Assembly (NCBI GenBank): GCA_022732315.1
Contig: JAIJUV010000061.1
Location: 1 to 13,558, forward strand
DNA: 13,558 bases
Origin: Prevotella sp.
Lineage (GTDB): Bacteria > Bacteroidota > Bacteroidia > Bacteroidales > Bacteroidaceae
Reading direction: 5' to 3'
The position numbers were made by a program, and so were the translations under genes. Shown here one piece after another: positions 6,864-13,558 of this stretch. The notes under the pieces were generated by a model. The model searched no databases, had not been told where the DNA came from, and was given only the letters and a program-made list of their open reading frames with translations. Within the stretch, counting starts at the first letter, position 1, and every line of letters begins with the position of its first letter.

Positions 6864-6871
6864 TATCTTTG
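6864..6871 (+). promoter_or_regulatory. -7 promoter element for xerD
   Basis: TATCTTTG, a perfect TAnnTTTG followed by CAG, lies 98 bases upstream of the chosen xerD start. No good TTTG -33 box occurs at the expected 19-21 base distance. A start point near 6878 would leave only a couple of bases before the ATG at 6880, which favours the downstream ATG at 6970 as the xerD start. Confidence 0.6.
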
Positions 6872-6887
6872 CAGATGCAATGGGCTG

Positions 6888-6899
6888 GCTGATATCAGC
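6888..6899. promoter_or_regulatory. 12-bp palindrome between the divergent promoters
   Basis: GCTGATATCAGC is a perfect palindrome placed almost midway between the two facing -7 elements (6864-6871 and 6911-6918). It would lie just downstream of both predicted start points and could be an operator for a dimeric regulator, or chance. The regulator is unknown. Confidence 0.4.
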
Positions 6900-6910
6900 T
6901 AACCTGAATG

Positions 6911-6942
6911 CAAAGGTAATAATAAAATTGGAAACAGACAAG
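6911..6942 (-). promoter_or_regulatory. Promoter for the aroQ operon
   Basis: Reading the minus strand, TACCTTTG (complement of 6911-6918) is a perfect TAnnTTTG. CTTG (complement of 6939-6942), 20 bases upstream, is a one-mismatch -33 box. Transcription would start near 6904, leaving a leader of about 80 bases before the aroQ ATG and overlapping the predicted xerD transcript by about 25 bases. Confidence 0.6.
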
Positions 6943-6971
6943 AAAATAGATAAGAAAATAGATAAGAAAAT
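6940..6971 (+). repeat. 12-bp tandem repeat before xerD
   Basis: AAGAAAATAGAT occurs twice in a row (6940-6951, 6952-6963) and a third, partial copy AAGAAAAT runs into the xerD ATG. The unit is a multiple of three. It occupies the ribosome-binding region of xerD and touches the -33 box of the aroQ promoter, so a change in copy number could affect both genes. Confidence 0.75.
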
Positions 6972-7896
6972 GGCTAATGACATCATCAAGAACTATATGA
7001 GATACCTCAAGCTGGAGCGAAACTATTCGCTCAATACGCTGGAGGCGTACCGGCACGACCTGGATTATCTGATGGAATATGCCAGGAACAACGACAAGGG
7101 AGTGCTGGAAATGAAACTGGAAGACCTGGAGAACTTTTCGGCGAGTCTGCACGACAAGGGCATCTCGGCAACTTCGCATGCCCGCGTATTGTGCGGCGTG
7201 CGCTCCTTCTACCGTTACCTGGTGATTGATGATTATCTGAAGGATGACCCTACGGAGCTGTTGCCGTCGCCACAGATAGGAGAACATCTGCCGGAATATC
7301 TCTCGGTGGAGGAGGTGGATATGCTGGAGTCTGCCATCGACCTCTCGAAATGGGAGGGACAGCGCAACAAGGCTATCATCGAAACCCTCTTCTCCTGCGG
7401 ATTGCGCGTGTCGGAACTGGTGACCCTGAAAATCAGTCAGGTTTATGAGGAGGAGAAGTTTATCCGGGTGATGGGAAAAGGCAAGAAGGAGAGACTGGTT
7501 CCCATCTCGGAAAAGGCGCTGAAGGAAATCAACCTGTGGTATATCGACCGCAACCTGATGAAGATTAAACCCGGCGAGGAAGACTATGTCTTCTTGAACC
7601 GCCGCGGCGCCCATCTCACCCGCCACATGATTCTCATCATGATCAAGAATACGGCTCAGGATGCAGGCATCAAGAAGACCATATCGCCCCATACCCTGCG
7701 CCACAGTTTCGCCACCGCCCTGCTCAAGGGAGGAGCCGACCTGAGGGTGATTCAGGCACTGCTGGGGCATGAGGATATCGGCACCACGGAAATCTATACC
7801 CACATAGAAACTTCCGACCTCAGGGAGGCCATCCTCTACCATCATCCACGCAATATCAAGTATCGGGAAAAGCATTCGGGGGGCAATCTGCCGTAA
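6970..7896 (+). CDS. xerD: Tyrosine recombinase XerD (chromosome dimer resolution)
   Basis: The 308-residue product is a site-specific recombinase that, with a partner Xer protein, acts at dif under FtsK control to resolve chromosome dimers. The N-terminal SAM-like core-binding domain (1-100, YLKLERNYSLNTLEAYRHDL) is followed by the catalytic domain. All six catalytic residues are visible: Arg146 (CGLRVSEL), Lys170 (GKGKKERLVP), His241 and Arg244 (SPHTLRHSFAT), His267 (LGHEDI) and Tyr276 (IYTH). Length and spacing match XerC/XerD rather than phage or transposon integrases. The ATG at 6970 (MANDIIKNY) is chosen; the frame extends up to ATG 6880 but that stretch is the tandem repeat and promoter leader. 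No attachment site or cargo genes are nearby, which supports a housekeeping role. XerD rather than XerC is the better guess, not proven. Confidence 0.9.
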   Translation: MANDIIKNYMRYLKLERNYSLNTLEAYRHDLDYLMEYARNNDKGVLEMKLEDLENFSASLHDKGISATSHARVLCGVRSFYRYLVIDDYLKDDPTELLPSPQIGEHLPEYLSVEEVDMLESAIDLSKWEGQRNKAIIETLFSCGLRVSELVTLKISQVYEEEKFIRVMGKGKKERLVPISEKALKEINLWYIDRNLMKIKPGEEDYVFLNRRGAHLTRHMILIMIKNTAQDAGIKKTISPHTLRHSFATALLKGGADLRVIQALLGHEDIGTTEIYTHIETSDLREAILYHHPRNIKYREKHSGGNLP

Positions 7897-7926
7897 ATGG
7901 TAGAATATCCGTGGAATTACGCTCAA

Positions 7927-7958
7927 TTTTTCAGTGGAAAATGGCAGAATCTGAAAAA
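7927..7958 (+). other. Inverted repeat in the xerD-metK gap
   Basis: TTTTTCAG (7927-7934) and CTGAAAAA (7951-7958) form a perfect 8-bp inverted repeat with a 16-base loop. It lies 30 bases after the xerD stop and just upstream of the metK -7 element. It could be a weak xerD terminator or an operator; with the wide loop and A/T-rich arms, chance is also possible. Confidence 0.35.
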
Positions 7959-7965
7959 AAATGCG

Positions 7966-7973
7966 TAACTTTG
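7966..7973 (+). promoter_or_regulatory. -7 promoter element for metK
   Basis: TAACTTTG, a perfect TAnnTTTG followed by CAG, lies 50 bases before the metK start. A matching -33 TTTG is not evident. Transcription would start near 7980, leaving a leader of about 44 bases, too short for a SAM riboswitch of the larger classes; none is seen. Confidence 0.65.
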
Positions 7974-8023
7974 CAGCCGCAAAATAAAGAACAGGAAATA
8001 TTAATAGAAAATTAAAGGAAAAT

Positions 8024-9298
8024 ATGGCATATTTGTTTTCATCAGAATCAGTTTCTGAAGGACATCCAGATAAGGTGGCTGACCAGATTTCAGACGCCTT
8101 GCTTGACCAGTTCCTGGCTTACGATGACCACGCTCACTGCGCCATCGAGAGCTTCTGTACTACGGGTCAGGTTGTAATCATGGGCGAGGTTCGCTCTAAC
8201 GTTTATGTAGATTTGCAGACCATCGCCCGCAAGACCATCAAGAAGATTGGCTATACCAAGAGCGAGTATCAGTTTGACGGCGACTCTTGTGGTGTGCTCA
8301 CCGCTATCCACGAGCAGAGCGACGACATCAACCGCGGTGTGAGCCGCGAGGAGGATGAGAACCAGGGCGCAGGCGACCAGGGTATGATGTTCGGTTACGC
8401 AACCAACGAAACCGCCAACTTCATGCCTGTATCACTCGACTTGGCTCAGCTCATCATGCGTGTACTTGCCGATATCCGCAAGGAGGGCAAGGTGATGACT
8501 TATCTCCGTCCAGACTCTAAGAGTCAGGTAACCATCGAGTATTCAGACGACAATGTCCCACAGCGCATCGATACCATCGTGGTTTCTACCCAGCACGATG
8601 ACTTCATCAAGAAGGCTAACGGCGAGGATGACGACGAGGCTATGCTGGCTAAGATTCGCGAGGATGTGCTCAACATCCTGATTCCACGTGTCAAGACTCA
8701 TCTGAGCGACAAGGTATTGGCTCTCTTCAACGACGACATCAAGTACTTCGTGAACCCAACAGGCAAGTTCGTGATTGGTGGTCCTCACGGAGATACCGGT
8801 TTGACAGGCCGCAAGATCATCGTAGATACCTATGGTGGCAAGGGTGCCCATGGTGGTGGTGCCTTCTCGGGTAAGGACTCAAGTAAGGTGGACCGTTCTG
8901 CAGCCTACGCAGCCCGCTATATCGCCAAGAACATGGTGGCAGCCGGTGTTGCCGACGAGATGCTGGTACAGGTAAGTTACGCTATCGGTGTGGCAGAGCC
9001 AGTAAGCATCTATGTAAACACCTACGGCAGAAGTCATGTGAACATGACCGACAGTGAAATCGCCAAGAAGATTGCCGAGATGTTCGATCTCCGTCCAAAG
9101 GCCATCGAGCGCCAGCTGAAGTTGCGCCAGCCAATGTTCTTCGAGACAGCTGCATACGGTCACATGGGTCGTAAGAACGAGGTAGTGGAGAAGACCTTCA
9201 CCAGCCGTTACCACGAGGCAAAGACCATGAAGGTGGAACTCTTTACCTGGGAAAAGCTCGACAAGGTGGATGAGATCAAGAAGGTTTTCGGACTTTAA
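8024..9298 (+). CDS. metK: S-adenosylmethionine synthetase
   Basis: The 424-residue cytoplasmic enzyme makes S-adenosylmethionine from methionine and ATP. The start [20 protein letters not shown] carries the conserved methionine/ATP-binding GHPDK (His14, Asp16, Lys17). [16 protein letters not shown] (115-130) is the hallmark second signature. GGGAFSGKD (277-285), followed by [13 protein letters not shown], is the phosphate-binding loop. The length is longer than the roughly 384 residues of E. coli MetK, as is common in Bacteroidetes. An AAAGGA (8014-8019) five bases before the ATG is one of the few Shine-Dalgarno-like sites in the window, in line with strong expression. Its product would supply the methyl donor for enzymes such as the methyltransferase upstream, though nothing links the two genes directly. 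Confidence 0.97.
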   Translation: MAYLFSSESVSEGHPDKVADQISDALLDQFLAYDDHAHCAIESFCTTGQVVIMGEVRSNVYVDLQTIARKTIKKIGYTKSEYQFDGDSCGVLTAIHEQSDDINRGVSREEDENQGAGDQGMMFGYATNETANFMPVSLDLAQLIMRVLADIRKEGKVMTYLRPDSKSQVTIEYSDDNVPQRIDTIVVSTQHDDFIKKANGEDDDEAMLAKIREDVLNILIPRVKTHLSDKVLALFNDDIKYFVNPTGKFVIGGPHGDTGLTGRKIIVDTYGGKGAHGGGAFSGKDSSKVDRSAAYAARYIAKNMVAAGVADEMLVQVSYAIGVAEPVSIYVNTYGRSHVNMTDSEIAKKIAEMFDLRPKAIERQLKLRQPMFFETAAYGHMGRKNEVVEKTFTSRYHEAKTMKVELFTWEKLDKVDEIKKVFGL

Positions 9299-9348
9299 GG
9301 AACGAACAAAATAAGAGAGACCGGATTGAAGGATTCGGGTATTAAAGA

Positions 9349-10377
9349 ATGGTGCAGCAAGCAGATTCGATACATACAGAAGTAGATGCTGAGGCTGGGT
9401 CGCAGCAGCAGAACTACAAGCAAAACCATAGCAGCCAACTCACGCCTAAGCAGGTGCTGAGTTGGCTGCCTAAGAATGCGACCCCTGCCCAACAGGATTC
9501 GATGATCAGGGCGCATATCAAACCCAGTGAGATTCACTGGAGCGAGATGCCTGACACCTTGCACCTGCCAGGACATGAGGCGGGCAAGAGTTTCAGAGAT
9601 GTGAGTTTGCCACAATACTACCGTGAGTCGTTCTTCTCGAAAGACTCGCTCTTCCATCCTGAGCTGAAGGGTGGACGACTGGGAGTGGCGGGCGACCCAG
9701 TGCCTTATACGGTGGCAGGTGATAACTTCGTCACCTCGCTGCTGCTCCTGTGCTTTGTGCTGGCATGCATTGCATTCTCCAAGTCGAAGCACTTCATCAT
9801 CCGCCAGGCAAAGGCTTTCTTCCGCACGCAGCGTGAGGGAACCACCGTTATCACGGAAACCAGTTCAGAGGTGCGCTTCCAGCTGTTCTTCGTGGTGCAG
9901 ACCTGTCTTCTGGTGGCCATCGGATACTTCATCTACTCGAAGGTATCCATCGGAGATACATTCATCATCGAGCAGAATCTGGTAATCAGCATCTATGCCG
10001 GTTGCGTGATGGGCTACTTCCTGCTGAAGGCATTTCTCTATTCCTTGGCGGGTTGGGTGTTCTTTGACAAGAAAAAAAATGAACAGTGGCTGAAGGCGTA
10101 CCTCTTCCTGTTATCGTGCGAGGGTGTGTTGTTGTTCCCGGCAGTTATGCTGCTGTCTTACTTCGACTTATCGCTCCAAGTGGCGGTGACATACGCCCTG
10201 ATAGTGCTAGTATTGGTTAAAATGTTGTCATTTTATAAGAGTTACCTCATCTTTTTTAAGAGAAATGGCATCTTTTTGCAAATATTTTTGTACTTTTGTG
10301 CTCTCGAAGTAGTACCATTGTTTGCCCTTTGGGGTGGACTCGTATTAATCAGTCATTATTTGAAAATAAACTTTTAA
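9349..10377 (+). CDS. DUF4271-type integral membrane protein
   Basis: The 342-residue product has a soluble N-terminal region (1-125), Gln-rich at first and then with TPAQQDSMIRAHIKPSEIHW and DTLHLPGHE. A membrane domain with about six hydrophobic helices follows, at roughly 127-144, 178-197, 211-238, 250-271, 277-301 and 309-338. There is no signal peptide. The membrane part and the position directly before hemD (6-base gap) match the DUF4271 family of Bacteroidetes, of unknown function; the assignment comes from layout and neighbourhood rather than a search. The start ATG at 9349 lies 50 bases after metK; no promoter is visible in that gap, so readthrough from metK is likely. The last 170 bases are more AT-rich than the rest. 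Enzymatic motifs are not recognised. Confidence 0.75.
   Translation: MVQQADSIHTEVDAEAGSQQQNYKQNHSSQLTPKQVLSWLPKNATPAQQDSMIRAHIKPSEIHWSEMPDTLHLPGHEAGKSFRDVSLPQYYRESFFSKDSLFHPELKGGRLGVAGDPVPYTVAGDNFVTSLLLLCFVLACIAFSKSKHFIIRQAKAFFRTQREGTTVITETSSEVRFQLFFVVQTCLLVAIGYFIYSKVSIGDTFIIEQNLVISIYAGCVMGYFLLKAFLYSLAGWVFFDKKKNEQWLKAYLFLLSCEGVLLFPAVMLLSYFDLSLQVAVTYALIVLVLVKMLSFYKSYLIFFKRNGIFLQIFLYFCALEVVPLFALWGGLVLISHYLKINF
10283..10298 (+). promoter_or_regulatory. Possible internal promoter for hemD
   Basis: Two adjacent sequences fit TAnnTTTG: TATTTTTG (10283-10290) and TACTTTTG (10291-10298). Both are inside the 3' end of the membrane-protein gene, about 85-100 bases before the hemD ATG. No well-placed -33 box accompanies them, and the region is AT-rich, so chance matches are possible. 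Confidence 0.35.
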
Positions 10378-10383
10378 GACAAG

Positions 10384-11136
10384 ATGATTAAAAAAATTTT
10401 AGTTTCTCAGCCAAAACCAGCCAGTGAGAAATCTCCTTACTTCGATATCGAGAAGGAGTATGGCGTAGAATGTGTGTTCCGTCCATTCTTCAAAGTTGAG
10501 GGACTTACAGCGAAAGAATTCCGTCAGCAGAAGATTAATCTGCTCGACTATACTGCAGTCGTTTTTACATCTCGCCATGCAGTGGACAATTACTTCAAGT
10601 TGGCCAAGGAAATGCGTATCACCATTCCTGAAGACATGAAGTATTTCTGTGTAATTGAGACTATTGCACTCTATATTCAAAAATACGTGCAGTATCGCAA
10701 GCGCAAGGTATTCTTCGGAGATACTGGCAAGATTGACGGATTGATGGCACAGATGACTCGCCATAAGAACGAGAAATATCTGGTTCCATTGAGCAGCGTA
10801 CATAATGACGACGTTCAGAATCTGCTCGACGAGAAGAAGTTGAACCACACAGAGTGCGTGATGTATCGCACCGTGAGCAACGACTTCACAGAGGAAGAAG
10901 TCAAGAACTTCGATTATGACATGATGATATTCTTCAGCCCTACTGGTGTCAAGGCTTTGAAGAAGAACTTCCCTACCTTCAAGCAGGGTGAAATCGCACT
11001 GGGTGCTTTCGGTCCTGCCACGGTGAAGACCGTAGAGGAGGAAGGCCTTCGCATCGACCTGGAGGCTCCAACCAAGGAGTTCCCATCCATGACGGGAGCG
11101 CTGAAGGATTATCTGAAGCGAAATAACAAGAAATAA
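10384..11136 (+). CDS. hemD: Uroporphyrinogen-III synthase (HemD) family protein
   Basis: The 250-residue product has the two-lobed HemD layout. The start MIKKILVSQPKP gives the first strand. FRPFFKVEG and YTAVVFTSRHAVDNYF give lobe 1, where TSRHAV resembles the family's (T/S)SxxAV pattern. A second lobe contains VMYRTVSNDF, FFSPTGVKAL (again the S-P-x-G-V pattern) and LGAFGPATVKTVEEEGL. In the standard role it cyclises hydroxymethylbilane to uroporphyrinogen III, the branch point for heme and cobamides. No other tetrapyrrole genes are in the window, and many related anaerobes are incomplete in this pathway, so the actual role is uncertain. It follows the membrane-protein gene after 6 bases, indicating co-expression. 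Confidence 0.85.
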   Translation: MIKKILVSQPKPASEKSPYFDIEKEYGVECVFRPFFKVEGLTAKEFRQQKINLLDYTAVVFTSRHAVDNYFKLAKEMRITIPEDMKYFCVIETIALYIQKYVQYRKRKVFFGDTGKIDGLMAQMTRHKNEKYLVPLSSVHNDDVQNLLDEKKLNHTECVMYRTVSNDFTEEEVKNFDYDMMIFFSPTGVKALKKNFPTFKQGEIALGAFGPATVKTVEEEGLRIDLEAPTKEFPSMTGALKDYLKRNNKK

Positions 11137-11141
11137 GCTAG

Positions 11142-11159
11142 GCCGCTTGAAAAAGCGGC
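11142..11159 (+). other. Small GAAA-loop hairpin between hemD and rnpA
   Basis: GCCGCTT and AAGCGGC form a perfect 7-bp stem capped by the stable tetraloop GAAA, five bases after the hemD stop. There is no T-run after it, so it is more likely an mRNA stability or processing element than a terminator; readthrough into rnpA is expected. Confidence 0.5.
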
Positions 11160-11192
11160 TAAGCGAACAAATAAGTAACGAAGCAAAGCTAT

Positions 11193-11618
11193 ATGTTGAC
11201 AGAAAATGATAACACTTTCGGAAAGAGAGAGCATCTGTGCCGGAAAACGCTCATAGACCAGCTCTTTTCCGGGAAAGCCCGTGCCCTGACGGCATGGCCC
11301 CTGAAGATGGTGTATCTGCTTGTTGACAAGAAGGAACAGGAGAGTGCGCCCGTGGAGCTGATGGCGAGCGTTTCGAAAAGGTTCTTCAAGAGAGCCGTGA
11401 AGCGCAACAGGGTGAAGCGACAGATACGAGAGGCTTACCGCACCCGGAAGCATGGGCTGCTGGAGCGTATGGCGCAGATGCCCGACAAGCAACTGCTGCT
11501 CGCCGTAATCTGGCAAGACGGCAAACTGCACGACTCTGATGAGATTGATGCCAAGATGCAGAAAAACCTGCAACGATTAGTGGAACGACTGTCTGACGAT
11601 AGTGGAACAACTCTTTAG
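11193..11618 (+). CDS. rnpA: Ribonuclease P protein component
   Basis: The 141-residue basic protein is the protein subunit of RNase P, which with the M1-type RNA trims tRNA 5' leaders. The N-terminal part ([20 protein letters not shown]) matches the first helix. The diagnostic basic helix lies at 61-83: [20 protein letters not shown], with the RNR box at 71-73. It is slightly longer than the classical protein of about 120 residues because of a C-terminal extension ending DDSGTTL. In many bacteria rnpA follows rpmH; here it instead follows hemD, as is usual in Bacteroidetes. yidD begins 10 bases after its stop. Confidence 0.93.
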   Translation: MLTENDNTFGKREHLCRKTLIDQLFSGKARALTAWPLKMVYLLVDKKEQESAPVELMASVSKRFFKRAVKRNRVKRQIREAYRTRKHGLLERMAQMPDKQLLLAVIWQDGKLHDSDEIDAKMQKNLQRLVERLSDDSGTTL

Positions 11619-11628
11619 TGGAACGGCT

Positions 11629-11880
11629 ATGAGTAATCTCAGCATCTTATGGAAATGGGTAAAGAAAGTGCTCGCCTGGGTACTCTTGCTGCCCATCCGC
11701 TTCTATCAGGTATGCATCACTCCCTATACACCGCCTTCGTGTCGCTTTCAGCCTACTTGTTCTGAATATGCCAGACAGGCTATCCTGAAGCATGGACCCT
11801 TCAAGGGACTGGCTTTGGCCGTGTGGCGCATCTTGAGGTGCAATCCTTGGGGTGGTTCGGGCTATGATCCCGTGCCGTAA
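11629..11880 (+). CDS. yidD: Membrane protein insertion efficiency factor YidD
   Basis: This is a small inner-face membrane-associated protein that aids YidC-dependent insertion. The core [18 protein letters not shown] (residues 35-52, Cys38 and Cys44) and the end [14 protein letters not shown] are diagnostic. An N-terminal hydrophobic amphipathic stretch (about 8-30) precedes the core. The ATG at 11629 gives 83 residues and a 10-base gap to rnpA; an alternative GTG at 11602 would overlap rnpA by 17 bases and add nine residues without family support. The rnpA-yidD pair is conserved widely in bacteria; yidC is not in this window. Confidence 0.93.
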   Translation: MSNLSILWKWVKKVLAWVLLLPIRFYQVCITPYTPPSCRFQPTCSEYARQAILKHGPFKGLALAVWRILRCNPWGGSGYDPVP

Positions 11881-11911
11881 GTTTCCGACTGTATCGTTGG
11901 GCCCCATATAC

Positions 11912-11925
11912 ATATTATATAATAT
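11912..11925. promoter_or_regulatory. AT-only palindrome before tyrS
   Basis: ATATTATATAATAT is a perfect 14-base palindrome in the 63-base gap between yidD and tyrS. A near-match to the -7 box, TATCGTTG (11892-11899, one mismatch), lies just upstream. Either could contribute to a tyrS promoter, but neither is strong evidence. No T-box-like leader fits in this short gap. Confidence 0.35.
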
Positions 11926-11943
11926 ATAAAGAAATCACATTCG

Positions 11944-13245
11944 ATGGCAAAAAATTTTGTTGAAGAATTGAAATGGCGTGGTATGCTGGCGCAGATAATG
12001 CCAGGTACTGAGGAATATCTCAACACCCACATGGTGTCTGCCTATCTCGGAACCGACCCTACTGCAGACTCTCTGCACATCGGTCACCTTTGCGGTATCA
12101 TGATGTTGCGCCACTTGCAGCGTTGTGGTCATAAGCCTTATCTCCTCGTTGGCGGTGCCACGGGTATGATCGGCGACCCTTCTGGCAAGAGCCAGGAGCG
12201 TAATCTTCTCGATTCAGAGACTCTCTATCATAACCAGGAAGCTATCAAGAAGCAGGTATCTAAGTTCCTCGACTTCGATGGCAATGAGCCTAACAAGGCG
12301 GAGCTGGTGAACAACTACGACTGGATGAAGGACTTCACCTTCCTCGATTTCGCTCGTGTGGTTGGTAAGCACATCACTGTAAACTATATGATGGCGAAGG
12401 ATAGCGTGCAGAAGCGCTTGAATGGTGAGGCTCGTGACGGATTGTCTTTCACAGAGTTCACTTATCAGTTGCTCCAGGGCTACGACTTCCTCTATCAGTA
12501 TGAGAAGTATGGCGTGCGCCTCCAGTTGGGTGGTAACGACCAGTGGGGTAACATGACTACCGGTACTGAGCTGATTCACCGTACATTGGGTAACGATGCA
12601 GAGTGCTTCTGCCTCACTTGCCCATTGATTACCAAGGCAGACGGCAAGAAGTTCGGTAAGACTGAGAGCGGTAACATCTGGTTGGATCGCAACCGCACAA
12701 CTCCTTATGCTTTCTACCAGTTCTGGTTGAACGTAAGCGATGACGATGCTGAGAAGTATATCAAGATCTTCACCGACCTTGACAAGGAGACTATCGATGC
12801 CCTCGTAGAGGAGCACAAGCAGGATCCAGGTCGCCGTGTACTCCAGAAGCGTCTGGCTGAGGAGGTTACCGTGATGGTTCACTCTCAGGAGGACTTGGAT
12901 ATGGCTATCGCAGCCAGCAACATCCTCTTCGGTAAGGCTACCAAGGAGAATCTGGCACAGCTCGATGAGGCTACATTGAACGATGTATTCGCCAATGTTC
13001 CTCACTACGACCTCGACAAGAACTTGCTCGGTGGTACAGCCGTAGACCTCTTCAACCAGGAAGGTATGCAGATCTTCCCAAGCAAGAGCGAGATGCGCAA
13101 ACTCGTTAAGGGTGGTGGCGTTTCACTCAACAAGGAGAAGCTCAATGCATTCGACCAGGTAATCACTGCTGAAGACCTGATTGACGGCAAGTATCTTTTG
13201 GTTCAGAAAGGTAAAAAGAACTACTTCTTGATTACCGTTAAGTAA
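11944..13245 (+). CDS. tyrS: Tyrosyl-tRNA synthetase
   Basis: The 433-residue class I synthetase charges tRNA-Tyr. Its nucleotide-binding motif is HIGH at residues 45-48 ([10 protein letters not shown]), and the second motif KFGKT lies at 236-240 (KMSKS equivalent, within [13 protein letters not shown]). TyrRS-specific segments are [26 protein letters not shown] and [18 protein letters not shown]. The C-terminal S4-like RNA-binding domain contains [16 protein letters not shown] and ends [15 protein letters not shown]. Length is typical for the bacterial TyrRS class. Codon use is regular and the start ATG at 11944 gives the usual family N-terminus. Confidence 0.97.
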   Translation: MAKNFVEELKWRGMLAQIMPGTEEYLNTHMVSAYLGTDPTADSLHIGHLCGIMMLRHLQRCGHKPYLLVGGATGMIGDPSGKSQERNLLDSETLYHNQEAIKKQVSKFLDFDGNEPNKAELVNNYDWMKDFTFLDFARVVGKHITVNYMMAKDSVQKRLNGEARDGLSFTEFTYQLLQGYDFLYQYEKYGVRLQLGGNDQWGNMTTGTELIHRTLGNDAECFCLTCPLITKADGKKFGKTESGNIWLDRNRTTPYAFYQFWLNVSDDDAEKYIKIFTDLDKETIDALVEEHKQDPGRRVLQKRLAEEVTVMVHSQEDLDMAIAASNILFGKATKENLAQLDEATLNDVFANVPHYDLDKNLLGGTAVDLFNQEGMQIFPSKSEMRKLVKGGGVSLNKEKLNAFDQVITAEDLIDGKYLLVQKGKKNYFLITVK

Positions 13246-13266
13246 TCGTTAAAAGTATTGAAAATA

Positions 13267-13298
13267 TTTGGTAGTGGAGAAAAAATCCACTACCTTTG
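13267..13298 (+). promoter_or_regulatory. Promoter of tRNA-Gln, with an inverted repeat as its spacer
   Basis: TTTG (13267-13270) and TACCTTTG (13291-13298) are perfect -33 and -7 boxes with a 20-base spacer, the best promoter in the window. Transcription would start near 13305, just before the tRNA. The spacer is largely an inverted repeat: GGTAGTGGA (13270-13278) and TCCACTACC (13286-13294), 9 bp with a 7-base loop GAAAAAA. As RNA, this hairpin could also serve as the tyrS terminator. Confidence 0.8.
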
Positions 13299-13311
13299 CA
13301 ACTGATTTGAT

Positions 13312-13382
13312 TGTCCTATGGTGTAATGGTAGCACTACAGTTTTTGGTTCTGTCAGTGGTGGTTCGAATCCGCCTGGGACAA
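13312..13382 (+). tRNA. tRNA-Gln (anticodon TTG)
   Basis: The 71 bases fold as a tRNA cloverleaf. The acceptor stem is TGTCCTA (13312-13318) with TGGGACA (13375-13381), one G-U pair. A 3-bp D stem GTG/CAC encloses TAATGGTAG. The anticodon arm is ACAGT-TTTTGGT-TCTGT (13337-13353), with a T-T apposition closing the loop and anticodon TTG at 13344-13346. The T arm is GGTGG-TTCGAAT-CCGCC. The 3' CCA is not encoded (the gene continues CAG), so it must be added after transcription. It decodes CAA, and CAG by wobble. Confidence 0.95.
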
Positions 13383-13390
13383 CAGGTCAT

Positions 13391-13430
13391 AAATAACCCT
13401 TCAAGTCTTTGCGGATTTGGAGGGTTATTT
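13391..13430 (+). terminator. Terminator after tRNA-Gln
   Basis: A 17-bp continuous stem pairs AAATAACCCTTCAAGTC (13391-13407) with GATTTGGAGGGTTATTT (13414-13430), including two G-U pairs, with a 6-base loop. A run of T follows (13428-13431). It begins eight bases after the tRNA end and is the strongest terminator in the window. Confidence 0.88.
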
Positions 13431-13466
13431 TGTTATATAAGAGTTTAGTTTAGGTAGAGAAAGTTT

Positions 13467-13558
13467 ATGCAAGAGATAGACTTGATATTTCAGCAGTATT
13501 ATCGTCCGCTATGTCTTTATGCCACTCATTATCTGCATGATATCGATGAGGCTGAAGA
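13467..13558 (+). CDS. ECF-type RNA polymerase sigma factor, N-terminal fragment (runs off window)
   Basis: Thirty complete codons are visible, encoding MQEIDLIFQQYYRPLCLYAT then HYLHDIDEAE. The pattern of FxxYYRPLCxYAxxYLxDxxEAED is sigma-70 region 2.1-2.2 of extracytoplasmic-function sigma factors, the part that binds core RNA polymerase. In Bacteroidetes such genes usually precede a FecR-type anti-sigma gene and SusC/SusD-type transporters; whether that holds here lies outside the window. No perfect TAnnTTTG box is visible between the tRNA terminator and the ATG. Confidence 0.8.
   Translation, partial: MQEIDLIFQQYYRPLCLYATHYLHDIDEAE

Noticed and set aside
6825..6989. Upstream extension of aroQ to a start at 6989
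   Set aside because: The added 55 residues come from the tandem repeat (IFLSIFLS) and promoter region and precede the normal AroQ N-terminus MKIQIINGPN.
6970..7896. xerD as the integrase of a mobile element
   Set aside because: Length and motif spacing fit housekeeping Xer proteins, and there are no attachment-site repeats, relaxase, phage or cargo genes around it; flanking genes are all core metabolism.
6895..7926. 343-codon open frame on the minus strand opposite xerD
   Set aside because: It is the antisense shadow of a clear XerD with all six catalytic residues; the translated protein has no family features.
7897..8023. SAM riboswitch in the metK leader
   Set aside because: The leader after the predicted start point is only about 44 bases and no conserved riboswitch helices or pseudoknot pattern can be drawn.
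1..13558. CRISPR array, toxin-antitoxin, defence or biosynthetic system
   Set aside because: No regularly spaced repeats, no Cas, restriction, retron, toxin or assembly-line motifs appear in any plausible frame; nearly all genes are conserved housekeeping functions.

Overview
This window looks like an ordinary, gene-dense stretch of chromosome from a Bacteroidales bacterium. Prevotella/Segatella (S. copri-like) is the best guess; the order is much surer than the genus. Three things support this. The intergenic regions carry the Bacteroidetes -7 promoter element TAnnTTTG, usually with no Shine-Dalgarno sequence. The gene neighbourhoods are typical of the phylum: bamA next to several ompH/skp copies and murI, rbfA next to a LolC/E-type permease, and a DUF4271-type membrane protein next to hemD, rnpA, yidD and tyrS. 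The coding sequence is of moderate GC while the spacers are AT-rich. Nothing in the base composition or gene content suggests a plasmid, phage or genomic island.

Left part (1-4284, + strand), envelope biogenesis: the 3' end of bamA, three consecutive but diverged OmpH/Skp periplasmic chaperone genes, murI (glutamate racemase, translationally coupled to the third ompH) and rbfA (ribosome maturation). Together these place outer-membrane protein assembly, its chaperones and a peptidoglycan precursor enzyme in one neighbourhood. The second ompH has its own promoter and ends in a strong hairpin terminator.

Middle (4369-7896): a LolC/LolE/FtsX-type ABC permease on the + strand converges on a two-gene minus-strand operon, aroQ followed by a class I O-methyltransferase. 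The convergent gap holds a compact array of nested palindromes. aroQ diverges from xerD; the short region between them has two -7 elements facing each other, a 12-bp palindrome centred between them and a 12-bp tandem repeat just upstream of the xerD start.

Right part (8024-13558, + strand): metK with its own promoter, a six-helix membrane protein (DUF4271 type), hemD, rnpA, yidD, tyrS, a tRNA-Gln(TTG) gene with a textbook promoter and terminator, and the first 30 codons of an ECF sigma factor that runs off the window.

I do not see a convincing new biological system. The items most worth a second look are non-coding: the palindrome array at 5640-5740, the face-to-face promoters with a central palindrome at 6864-6918, the hairpin that fills the spacer of the tRNA-Gln promoter, and a Tyr-rich loop in BamA.
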